From Balanoglossus misakiensis (lineage: Eukaryota; Hemichordata), in contig CM082581.2 in assembly GCA_040954595.2 (NCBI GenBank), positions 7,068,001 to 7,132,000 on the forward strand: 64,000 bases of DNA. Direction: 5' to 3'. The translations under genes and the position numbers were made by a program. The notes beneath the pieces are model-generated. The model did no database searches and had not been told where the DNA came from. It was given only the letters and a program-made list of their open reading frames with translations. Shown here one piece after another: positions 35,901 to 47,189 of the stretch; within the stretch, counting starts at the first letter, position 1, and the number at the start of each line of letters is the position of its first letter.

Positions 35901-38900
35901 AGAATTCTTGTATCCTCCCACAAAAAATACTGTTGTCAAAATGTTTCATTAAATTCACGAATCTAAGATGGTTGTCTTGGGTACATAGCAACAGAATGCC
36001 TATCCTATCAGCGTGCATGTCTTGCAATTGCATATCTTTTGTCGATCAGTTGAACGCCAATTTCTGATCGTAAAGAACGTCGTGACAATACAGACCATAA
36101 TGAATATTGTCATCATTTGCCAGCCACTGTCGACTTTTCATGACATTATATTGGCCCGCAAGGAATACAGAAATCAGTGCAGAAATCGCACCCATTCAGA
36201 AAGTTCAGCCACGTTCAGTCACATATTACACCAGTTATACTGCTCTGAGCTCTTCCTCCCTCCCCCCTCCCCCTCCAATCCCCTGATAAGTTGTCTTACA
36301 CATTGTACAGGTAACATTTTGCCATGCCGTCCCTGGCACGCTATGCTTAGAACTTCATGCACCTGTAAGTTATAAATGTCAAAAGCGTTATTTAAAGGTC
36401 AACACAGATAAGCTTAAAATATGATAATGCCACGTGCCGTGAAAAAAACACAATCTACGTCATGTAAATTTCACCTGCGTTTACCAACTTAAGGTTACTG
36501 CGATTTAGATCTTGAGATGTGTAGGAAGATACCCCATCACCTGTTATTTTTGTATAGTGCATAAAGCGTGATGGTATTTTGGGGCCGAAATGAAATCATA
36601 TCTATCATGCAACCCAATTTTTAAAATGTAGACGTTGTCAATCAGCTCCACTTTTAGGTGTTTTCAGGTTTTTCTTTCTATGTATCGTTTTTTGGTCGAC
36701 TGCCTGTACAGAATTAACATTTTCGTGTATGCACACATTACTACTGTTGAAAATTGTCTTGGAGTCACTCCACTAGCAAGTTATGACAACTTTGTTGAAA
36801 CTGCATGCTATGTTGGAAGTAGAACCAGAAAATGTAGTGGATGCACACAGCACAAAAAAATACTGAGTGTTACAGCTGTCCCTTTTAGCCTTCACAATCT
36901 GAGCCTTCACCTTCGATAACGTTCAAAATGGCGGCCTTCCATCACCCCTCGTCGATCGCGTAGTGTACTATTTAAGTTGCATACACGCGTAGCACACGGC
37001 AGCATACGTTATGGTCAAGGTAGTTTGTAATATTGCGACTTGCGCCAGAATTCCAAACATTATTCGCGAGGAGACAGGAGGGGGCATAAAAATGAATAGC
37101 CTACTGGGGAATTTGTGTCGGGTTTTGAGAGCAGTAAGGGCGCCGCCATCTTGTGGTTGAACCCTAGGCAACGTACTCTTGCCGCTCGTCGGTATTCGGG
37201 AATTCCGCCAACATTGTCATAACATGTCAACGCGACTTGAGAAAGATAAACGAGAGACCCCCGGAGAACGCTTTGAGAAAAGGAAATTGCGACTGCCCGG
37301 GAGAGCTACGGGTCGCTGAAAAGTCGAACGGCATGCAAAGGACAGAGTCGGTCCGATGCGGTCGGTGGATTTCGTGTATCCACGAAAATTCGCAGCAATT
37401 TCACGCGCACCGTGCGGCTAAATTGCGCATGTCCCTGTATAACAACACCGGTGCATTCAACGGTTGTGCATCGCCACTCGTGGCTGGGGACCTCGTGTCT
37501 GTGGAATTTCCTTGCCTTCCGTAAACAGAAAACACGACAGAAAAAAAATCGGCTGTTGGGAACAAATACCTATGGTTGTGAACGCCAGACGTCTGTAAAT
37601 TATCGAACTTAATTGAAATTGTTGATAATGTCTAGTTTCTTTGAAAATGCCGCCTTAGAGTAGAATAGGACTTTGGCATTCCTGTGGTGCGACCCGCAAA
37701 ACATGATAGGGTTAACGTTCTTCTGCATCATGATTGTATTTACACCTCTACCCCGGTTGTAAATAGAAAGCAGCTCCTTTGAAGGCGGGGAATATACACC
37801 CACGAACTGATTATAAATATGACATATGAAATTGCTTATGCTAGTTTTGATTTCCGGTAAAACTCGAAAAGAAACTTTGAGAAACAAGAAATTAACTATT
37901 ATTGAGTTCCCTTCTCTCCCCATTCAAGTTTCGGAATTGTTCTGAAGTTGATATTTATCAGTCCTGGTTCGGATCCGTAAAGAACACTTCCTTACACTAA
38001 AACAGGGCCCTCGTTGATATTTTAATTCATTTATACATCAAGCAACTTCTTTTAGTGTTTTTGTCCTCTACATGTGATACTAGTATTCAGCTTTCCACCA
38101 ATTTACCGACACACTCATTTGCGCAAGACTTCTTCAATTCGCGCCAACATTTTCGACCACAGACTTGTTTTGATGTTCGGTTAAGATGAAAGTATTGGAC
38201 GACCCGGCCCAGAAATGAAGTATTGCTCATTGTTCGGACATTTTTCCCCCGACAAAGATCCACAGATCACAAAAGCATTCCGGCTGGAAAACCCTGCCAA
38301 CAAGCCCCCCTCGGAGAGGGTGTGTATAGAGCCCGACGCTGTGACCTATCCACGCGTCGTGCATTTGAAGCACCGAGATAGTTTTAATAAACATTTCAGT
38401 TAGCGCCCGCATAACTTTCAGAAGATTTACTAGTATATATTATATATAGCATGCGACACGCCAAACTGCCGAACGACAACAGTCAGCAACCGGCTCCAAC
38501 TCCACCACACGCTGCAGCTTCAAATATTCCACGTGTTTGCGCGCAGAATAAAAATGACCAGACTTCATTGAAAACACCTTCATTCCACTTTCCATTTTTA
38601 ATAACAATTTCCATGGCCATGATTTTAAAAGTATAAACTTCGGCCCCGGCCAAAGAAAATAGCTGGAGCCCCTAAATTAACTTTTACAGCTGTAGTGGGC
38701 GTCATCCGATGTGTTGATGAATGTGTTGAAAGGCGCGGTTTCAACCGGCACCTTTGCCATCGCTCGAAATAAAATCTATTTATACCGAAGCAGCCTAATT
38801 TGGGATATTTTGATTTTCCTGCCGCCTTTGTCCCGTCTGCGCTTATTGTCTGTCCTGCATTCCAGCGAGGGGTGGTCGCTTTCTGCCTTCTGTAACTTTT

Positions 38901-39946
38901 GCCGCTGTTCGCCACGCTTGATTGCCGGCGTAAGTAAGACAAAAGTCGGTGGTATGCGAGTTATTGAAACCCGTCTGCATTTAATCTTTCAAGCTGTATA
39001 CCTGGAGTTGCAGAATAACCTCCCGCCTACAACGGATTTTCCCGAGTAACACGCCCTGTCTGAATTTCGAGTCACCGGCGAAAACACCCCCAGAAAGGAA
39101 TGCCTGTACATGTCCGTAGAAGAAGCGTGCCGGTTCATCCATCGCCCGAAGAACGGACGCTGTTCAATGCGAAAATTTGCCGGTCGCGTGCAGCTCGCGT
39201 GCACGCCGGTATATTTATTCCCATCTGCCGAAGGGGGTCAGTCGCAGGTGAACGTTGGCGGTGCTATGTATACGGGCTCGCACCGAGTCTGGCGGCACAG
39301 CCAGTACTGGAAACGGGGATTTGAAATACAAAAAGAGGGAGATCGATTGGCCGATCGCGCTCGGTTGGTATGGTGATCGGAAACCGCATTATGGTGCCAC
39401 TCGACGTTTCTGGGCTGCACGCACCGACGCGGCGTTACAACCGGCTGGGCGGCTCGTCTGCTTGCACCCATCGCGGATCACCGAGGCCGTCGACGGTTGG
39501 ATATCACCTACCATCTAGTGTGTGTACGCCGCAATATCATGTGAAGCGACATCTATACTCAGAGCTACAGCCCAGATCATGCTACATTGCCCATACCTGT
39601 TTCATTCACCGGGAAGAAGAAAAACAGCTAAAATCTAGGCCAGCATCGAACGGATGCCGCTAAGACTGGTATAGGGGGAGGGCGGAAATGTTCTTCTGCG
39701 CATCGGATTTGACTGTTCCACTGCTATTGTTCCGCATGCAATGGTCGACCCCTGAAAAAAATGTACTCACAACAATATTACGATAGAAAGGTGCAGAGGC
39801 GACGCTGATGAATCAGCCGGGCACCTATCACTTCTCCTCGTAAGCTTCCGGAAGTGCGAGGTCGCGGAAAGGAGTCACTACGACAGAAAGCCTAATCGTG
39901 GGTTGATACACTCATACTTCTAATGGCTAATGAATTATCGAGACCC
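26946..39946. other. Gene-poor 13-kb region upstream of the FGF gene
   Basis: I found no splice-supported coding exon. The left half (27-31 kb) is AT-rich with G/C runs at 28063-28075 and 31276-31286. From about 31.6 kb the sequence becomes visibly richer in CpG, and several X-box-like palindromes occur (30545, 32536, 33968). A short tetranucleotide stretch of ATGT/ATGC/ATCG units lies near 33228-33262. The position before an isolated developmental gene suggests cis-regulatory DNA, which the sequence alone cannot show. Confidence 0.5.
27161..27174. promoter_or_regulatory. X-box-like RFX site upstream of the THEG-repeat gene
   Basis: GTCGCCACGGTGAC fits the X-box pattern GTNRCC-N2-RGYAAC with one mismatch. 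It lies about 215 bases upstream of the start codon at 26945. RFX factors drive many ciliary genes through such sites, which suits the product. Function is inferred. Confidence 0.4.
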
Positions 39947-39953
39947 TATAAAA
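39947..39953 (+). promoter_or_regulatory. TATA box of the FGF gene
   Basis: TATAAAA stands 232 bases before the FGF ATG, predicting a start of transcription near 39977 and a 5' UTR of about 200 bases. It is preceded by CpG-rich sequence. Confidence 0.55.
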
Positions 39954-40178
39954 ACCAAGCAATTTCTTACATAAATTCACTTTTCTTGTAAGACAGTGGA
40001 GAAGAAGAAGACACCAAAGAACTGTCCCAACCAATCGGTATCGCGCGTTCCACTTTCAACGAATTTTTTTCTTCTCCCGCTGTTCTTTTATCAACGTTTG
40101 TTTTTCACAAGTGATTGGTTGGTTAACCAACTCCGGGGTCTCTCTTCCGCAATTTTTTTTCTCTCCGCCGTGACAACA

Positions 40179-43100
40179 ATGGAGGCGTACATTTCGACGG
40201 TCATCGCTGCCGCGGCGGCGGTCCTCTTGTTCCTGGCCCAGTGCAAAAGTGTCGAGGCCGCCACGATCTACAGGCAGCCCAGTCTGCAGGCGGTGCTGTT
40301 CGCCGACAGCAATTTCTTCGGCTCGGGCGACTTCGAGGAGGCCGAGCTGGCCTCCATGGAACTCCTACTGCCCGCCAGAAACACCCGCGCCCACTCGCCG
40401 CCACTCTATGAACTGTACAGTCGCACTCGGTGGAACTTGCAGATATTGGCCGACGGCAAAGTGTCGGCCACCAAAGAGAGGAACAACGAGTATGGTGAGT
40501 TGCGTTATTTTTTCTCTCTCTCTCTCTTTGTTGCAGACTTGCATTTATAGCAAAACAGTCGGGCGTGTGGTCTTTTTCGATATTACCCCCCCCCCCCCCC
40601 CCACAACCGCCGTCTTCACATCCCATCTTCGGACAAATTTATGCAAAAATGCCTCATGGTTTATTTCATTTGCATTCTGCCGTTAGAGCCGTTAATTAAA
40701 TGATCTGGCAATTAATCAAATGATCGAGAGTTGGTATCTAAGGAATTTGGAAACGGGATCTCACTTTATGCAATTAGGTCGTAAGAGGCTTCACGGGTCA
40801 GGGCAAAGGTCAAACTCCAGTGACGTTTGCATTATATACTTTTTCCGTGATTACTATATTCTCTGGTCTCGCGGAGTGTAAGTTTCGACACCAGATAACC
40901 CGAGCAAGAGTCCCGGTGAGGGATCAAAAATTGGGAGCATAATTTAAAGTAAATGTCATCGCTCGCCGCAGAGCAAACAATTAAAATGGTCGCCATGGAA
41001 GGTTTAGCTTCGTTTGAGAGAAAAAAAAACCGGTGGTTATTAATAGAAGTATGAGATATGATACTTACAACGTTTGGGATTATGTGTTTTGCAGTCTGCG
41101 AAGGGCGCGGATTTACCGAAGTAAATTAGGCTAAGCGGGGGATTGTGTTCCAGGGCCAGTTGGATTAAGTGCAACACCTGGTGTATATTTTAACGAGGCA
41201 TGCGCCTTCGTGGCGAAACTTCTCCTTCACGTGGCGCACCAGGCGACGTCCTGGTCCCCCCCCCCCTCAATTAGTATTCAGAATTTTGTTTTATTCTGTA
41301 ATGAAACGGTCTGAATCACTGCAAGAAAATAAAGTGTTTTCCTTCTTAGATAAATGTATTTCATTTGCGCCACTTTCATTACTCCACAAGTGTGATGAAT
41401 CACGGCGACCGCGGCGCATGCGTAACGAGTTGCCGTTCATTGTCTGGGTACCAGCAAACCTTTACAGGCAATTTGCAAGCTGTCAGGAACCCCGGGATTT
41501 ACCTCGGGAAAATAAGAGCCATTACGTCATCAAGATGACGTCATATATGACTCAGGGTGTCGGTTGACGGAGAAATTACTACCAGGGAGAAAGTTTTACT
41601 TTGCGCTTTTCAAATATTACAAGAAAACTCTAAGGTGTAAAAAACAACAACGGCGTCACAGTTGAAATCCAAATGGTACTTTTCAATTTTCTCGCTCTTC
41701 AACAGCGCGCTTGCTGACCCTTGACTCGTGTCTTTTCACCCCAAAGCCAAGGTCTTCGCGTTGCTACACCCCTCCCAACCCACTTCTCAATGGAACCTTT
41801 TTATTCGAGTAACCTCGTGGCTTTATACACTGCGTCACCTTTCTGCGCGTGGTCGGAAGACACCCTCCCCCGACTCCAGTGATTCGGAAACCCGAAATTT
41901 CTTCATGCTTAAGATAGGCCTAATTATAAAAAATAAAGAAGTGAAAAATAATTTTACAGAAACGTTCAGCCGGTATTGCGTTCAGGACTCAACTCGCTGG
42001 CTTCTTTGACAACATATATGCAACACGGGAAGTTTGATGGCGCAGGATCCTGTGAGTCCGGAATAAACATAACGAGGAAATACCGGTATGTCAGATCATA
42101 GACACCAAGAAAAAAATCGTGCCTATGGATTACCCCATGGAATTTCAAATGCATTCCCGGAACAGCAAGGGGCGTGTATGGGAATGACCAGCTCTAACGT
42201 GGTTAAATTAATAATAACGACCCACATTTAAGTCGCCGTGTTTTATTTAACCCCCACAGAACGATGGCGGTCGTAATTATCAGGATTGCCAAACTGGCAC
42301 GTGTTTGAATATAATACTCGTCGCGGCGTCGTGGAGCGCGTTTGGTCCTTCTCACTACGAAGACGACAGATTTCGAGTTGATTACGCCTCCGACTATCAA
42401 TTTCAGTGCGGGCGTTAATTGCCAAGCCGGGTAATACAAACATCCTCGCAAATCAACCAGACATGCATCGAAAACGTCGTTCCCGCAGATTAAGTATCAC
42501 AACATTCGGAGAGGAAAATATTCGCGGTATGGAGGCGAGATCACGCCAGGGCCGCGGACGGAGTTTAAAACTAGGTTGCGCGTCAGCGTACGTAGGCCTT
42601 TATGGACGCAGTTTCAAGCGCTTTAATCGGTCCGTGCGGGATCGGGAGTATTACGCCTATTAGCCGCTTTAGATATATAGTCGCAGGAGGTAGCGCTTTG
42701 AAAGCCACAACGCAGACGCCGATATCTGGCGTACAGAAATTACTCTCTTGGGTCGTTTATATACCCACTCGCTCGCCATTATCTGCCGAGTTGCTATAGC
42801 GAAGACCGGTGATGGACCTCGCGTCAGCGAATCTAAAACCCACTGATCTTTATGGATTTTAGGCGTGCGCAAAGATGGACGTTGATTTATTTCAAACGAG
42901 GTGCGCGGAGCCAACCATGGCAAACACTCTCTGATGATATTATGTGTGTTTGGGTTATTTTTCCTTCAGATTTTAACACTTGAGATATACCTGGAAAGGT
43001 AGTTCGATGACGTATGTTGTGGAGTAAGTTTAACTGCACTGGCGTCGTCAAACAAACTCGCTGATACCCGTCTGGATCCTGAGTCATGCTTCGAAATTAG

Positions 43101-46100
43101 CAATATGAGTAATTGTCGCCAAAATAGCTGATTATTTAACATTTCGTGCTTGTTAACTTTAGAACCACATTAGTCATCGGAAATTTCATAACTTGCCCAT
43201 CTCTCCAAATCACCGTAATTTATGAGAATTATTTCTAACACTTTCGCGATCGATCGCGGCCATAAAATTGTTTTTCTTGCCTGCAGGAAATATTTGGGAT
43301 TTCTATTTTTATGCGACAAATACATGACGCATTTAGCCCCGACTGCACACACTCGAGAAATGCATTTACCAACGCGAAAATACTTGTAAAGAGGTGGCCG
43401 TTCCGTAAAAGCATACGAAGGTTGCCACGTTTGATCAAATGAATGGGGGAAAAAAACTAAGCGTAATTTAGTTTTATTGTCACAAAGGCACCATTGACAT
43501 TTCACGCTAATCAAAATATATCCGCTCGCTTTCAGCCCGACGACAACTGACGAGTGTGTTTGCGGTGCGCGCGCGCAGTGACAAGCGCAGTGCAAACAGG
43601 TGAACTCGGGGAAAACAACCAGCGCACGTACGTTCGCTCTCAGTGATATCGACTCCAAACTCCACGTTGTCCATCATCGCGCTTGAAATAGACACAGAGA
43701 GATATTGCTTGGCAGATGGAGACGTTGAGATAGATGGTTATTGGTTTTGGTGCTACGTAATGCGCCGGGTGGAAGGTCGCGTGCTGTGGATGTTACGAGT
43801 TGTAATTTATAAAAGTCGATATATAAAAGAAATAAAGCGCCATCCCTTGCGGGAAACGACGTTTTTATAGATATAACATCGACGCATCCGTCGATTTGTT
43901 GCCATGACGACAGATGCGCAAAAAGCCAACGGACGATAGATCATTATCAAAGTGGTGAAAAAAAATCTTATTTCTTTTCAACAAGAAAGCCAATCGGTAT
44001 ACATACCGAGCTATAAACAGGCGTTTTAATTGCATTTCTTATATTTCTGTATTTTATTTCCTCCGAGTTCATCGCTGGAAGCCGAAACGATGATATCCGA
44101 TCGTCGAATCCCACACTTGCTAAAACCGCATTGCGACAAATCAGCTTCAAATCCAATATATCAATATCTGGAAATGTCATTATCTAGTGATTGTATTCCA
44201 GATTAGACTGATTGTCTTTCTAATTTGCGCCGCCAAAATAATCTACACGGTAGATACTATTTCCGTCAAATGTCAAATTTCGAACATGATGTGAACGAAT
44301 AAGAATAGGCCCTATATATATATATTTCGTGCGTGTGTGTGTTTTTTTTGCTGAAAACGCTAAACCATTTGCCGAAAGTATATCTATTTCAGGAAAGTTT
44401 TCATTAAAGCATATATCTTGATTCCGTTCTAATGCGAATTAAAAAATGAATGAAAATAATGTAATCACTATCTAAGCTAGTTAATACGATTATATTCGTT
44501 AGTTTTCCATGGGCACTGCCGTGACCCCTGACCTCAGTTATAATAAAACTACATTTGTACTATAAATAGAAAGACGAAGAGATTCAATGACGGGATCTTA
44601 TTTTTATTTTTGCTAGCACTGAGGGACGACAGTATTAATGCACTCGTGCAATTAAGCAACATGAAATGATATCATTGTCTGTTTATTTGAGTGTGTGAGT
44701 GAGGGAGGGGGGGGGAGGAGAGAGAGAGAAGAGAGAGAGAGAGGGGGGGGGAGAGAGTGAGAGAGATGAGTCAGGTGTCTTGAAATAAAAAAACCTAAAA
44801 GACGTTGGTTAATTGTTGTGGTTTCACGGTAATAACAACTGGTCACATTTGTGGTTAATAGCTTACAGTGTGAGCGTCATGTTAACAGACGACAAGCGTC
44901 AGTCGATATCGTACGCGAAGGTGATTCACTTGAGTACAACGTACACATAATAAGATTAAGCCTCTTCTGATCTCTTCGCAGCAAAGATGGAATTTCTCAC
45001 AACGGGTGTCGGACTGGTCAGTATTAAAGGTGCGGCGTCTCGATACTTTTTGGCCATGAACGAGAACGGAAGACTTTACACAACAGTAAGTCTTTGTGTT
45101 TTATCTATATATAATTTGAACGAATATTTGAAGGAATATTAAAACTCTATCGTCAATAATTTGGGTGGGAAAGATTTGGTAGCGGGGATGATTCAACGCT
45201 TCGTGTGCCACAAGCATAAATTTCTTGGCCGTGGAAATGTTTTGTTTGGCTTCGTAGATGACTTTATTTTCTTTAATTGTAGCTTTTGGTCAAAGGTAAC
45301 GCAGTCAAGCGGCCATCATTGCATCGTAAAAGTCAATGGCCCATCAAAATATGCGTATACAAGTCAAAACGCCCCTTATACATGCTCCGAGTACACCGAT
45401 AAAGTTGACAGTCATATCAACGAGAGCAGCAAGACAGGGTAGTTTACTTAGATCACCCTACAGAAAAAAAATCAGGGCGAACAGCTTCCAGTGAACGTGA
45501 TAACCCACGATGAAAAGCCAGGACACAAAAGCTTAACCCTAAACCCATTAAACACTTGTAGGTTGTAACCCCAGTTAAATGTTCGCGCCTTTCAATAACA
45601 ACCATGACGTCGTCTGCTCCGTGATCGTCCAGTCACAAACACTTGCCTTTTCCCCCACATATAAACTAAATATGCTCCTGTGTTTTGAAAAAATATGGAG
45701 ACAAGAGTAAATTAGAGTTGGAAAGGGTGGCGAAAAACCGCCATCATCAGTAGGTCAGAATTGTAGGTTATCTGATATCGTTCTCAGGCAGACAAATTCT
45801 TTTCTCCTGCATTTAGCGTTATGGGTTGTAAACGACGTTTAGCGAATCGTTGAATATTCCATAATCTCAATTGTTGTGCAAATACTCCATCAGACCGACG
45901 TAATTGGCATTGACTAATATTTGATTGGGACGTTCCAATAAACGCATTCACTTGAAAATGCCAAGAGCAATAACGTTCAACAGGCACATCAGTTCTCGAG
46001 CATCGATTGGCTCTCCTCGTCAGTAAAATTGCATGCTGCCTGAAGCATTGCTCCCAACGTGTGAAAATCAATTTTAAAATGGCCTCTGAGTCAGAAGTTG

Positions 46101-46893
46101 CTTTATTTCGCTGCAATCGATTTCCAGAAGAAGGTTATCCAAATAATGTATCATTCATTAATTTGATAACTTGACCGTACCGTGATATCAGCGCAAAAAA
46201 AAAAACATAAAATTGGATTGTAAAAGCACCTGTCGGTCTGAGACGACATTTTGAGTTCGCCAAGTAGCGAATGTGATGATTTGGTATTCAAAGTAATACA
46301 TTCAGTAAGATTGCACCGAGGCAATCTGGCAAAACTTGAACTGTTCTAAATTGAAGAATGAAGGTAATCGTCGATGTCACAGTCTCCGCCGGCAACCTGA
46401 AGTAACTAATTCGCGGCCACACTATGATAGAAATCGGGAAGGTTTTTTTTAACGAAACGGGGCGTGTAAACCATGCAAATGAAATGAAAAGCCGGACTGG
46501 CTGCCACATTGGATTTTGTAGCAAAACGAAATGCCGGTTTATCTAGATTTTTGATGACGTGGGGTTTTTGTATATAATGATTTGTCGAGGAAATTTGCTC
46601 CGGAACTTTGTTCAGCTAATTTCTTTCGTATGCGGCAGCCTTACTGTGAAATGTCAGCCACATCAATAATTCTTTCGATTTCCTTTCTACAGACACGTCT
46701 ACACAACGACAATCTTTTCCGCGAAAGTATAGAAGACGGATACCGCGTCTACGCCTCCGACCGCCACCCGGACGCCGAGCCATCGTCCGAGAACTGGTAC
46801 CTCTCGATCGACAGGCGAGGGCGGCCGAAGAAGAGCGAGTACAAGTGCAAGAGCAGCTCCCAGTTTCTCCCGCGGCCCGTGAACGGGGCGTGA
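40179..46893 (+). CDS. Secreted fibroblast growth factor
   Basis: Three exons (40179-40494, 44982-45085, 46693-46893) give 206 residues. The phases (1, then 0) and the 104-base middle exon match the canonical FGF gene structure. Residues 1-27 form a signal peptide with an Ala/Leu core ending SVEA. Residues 75-200 are the beta-trefoil: LYSRTRWNLQILADGKVSAT, then GLVSIKGAASRYFLAMNENG and RLY, FRESIEDGYRVYAS, NWYLSIDRRGRPKKS and FLPRPV. The core Cys of most FGFs, in the ECxFRE position, is Asn here (HNDNLFRE). The trefoil resembles FGF4/5/6 and FGF3/7/10 types; I do not assign a subfamily. The product should bind FGFR and heparan sulphate outside the cell. ATG 40179 was chosen because the signal peptide starts there; an in-frame ATG at 39996 would bury it behind 61 residues. 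AATAAA follows the stop by about 290 bases. Confidence 0.92.
40495..44981 (+). other. FGF intron 1
   Basis: This 4.5-kb intron has donor GTGAGT and acceptor CTCTTCGCAG. It holds a 17-base C run at 40586-40602, a C run at 41256-41266, an X-box-like GTTGCCATGACGAC at 43898-43911 and a polypurine tract near 44.7 kb. The 162-codon minus frame at 43170-43658 has no recognisable content. Confidence 0.65.
44696..44770. repeat. Polypurine (GA/G)n tract
   Basis: About 70 bases of almost pure purine made of mixed GA dinucleotides and two G runs, in FGF intron 1 about 210 bases before exon 2. Confidence 0.9.
45086..46692 (+). other. FGF intron 2
   Basis: This 1.6-kb intron has donor GTAAGT and acceptor CTTTCTACAG. 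There is no other gene or repeat of note. Confidence 0.7.
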
Positions 46894-47183
46894 AAGTTCG
46901 CCCGCACACGTGACATGGGAGTGGTACAATGGCCAGATGTGCTGACAACGTGGACGAACCAATGACAACGCGATCGGCCCCGCCAGAGAGCTGTGACTGA
47001 AGCGTTTGACTCCCGCACAAGTGACTCTTCAGTTGACGTCGAAGAATTGGTTTGTCTGGGCGCCGTGGCCGGTGGTGGCAATTCACGTGACAAGCATCGG
47101 CCACGCGCGCCGCACGAGCGAGTCCAAAAAAGAAGAAGAAGACAACAACATCTCATGTCAATCGCCCTGTAACCTGAATAGAA

Positions 47184-47189
47184 AATAAA
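47184..47189 (+). terminator. FGF poly(A) signal
   Basis: AATAAA lies about 290 bases after the TGA of the FGF gene, after a run free of other hexamers. Confidence 0.6.

Noticed and set aside
39100-39663. Several overlapping Arg/Pro-rich frames before the FGF gene
   Set aside because: All frames are open in this CpG-rich stretch and none shows a motif. It is more likely upstream regulatory DNA.
39996-40178. Upstream in-frame ATG extending the FGF by 61 residues
   Set aside because: It would place the signal peptide inside the protein. The ATG at 40179 gives a normal secretory start and a good length.
43170-43658. 162-codon minus-strand frame inside FGF intron 1
   Set aside because: Scattered Cys and mixed residues with no motif. 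Length alone is not convincing.
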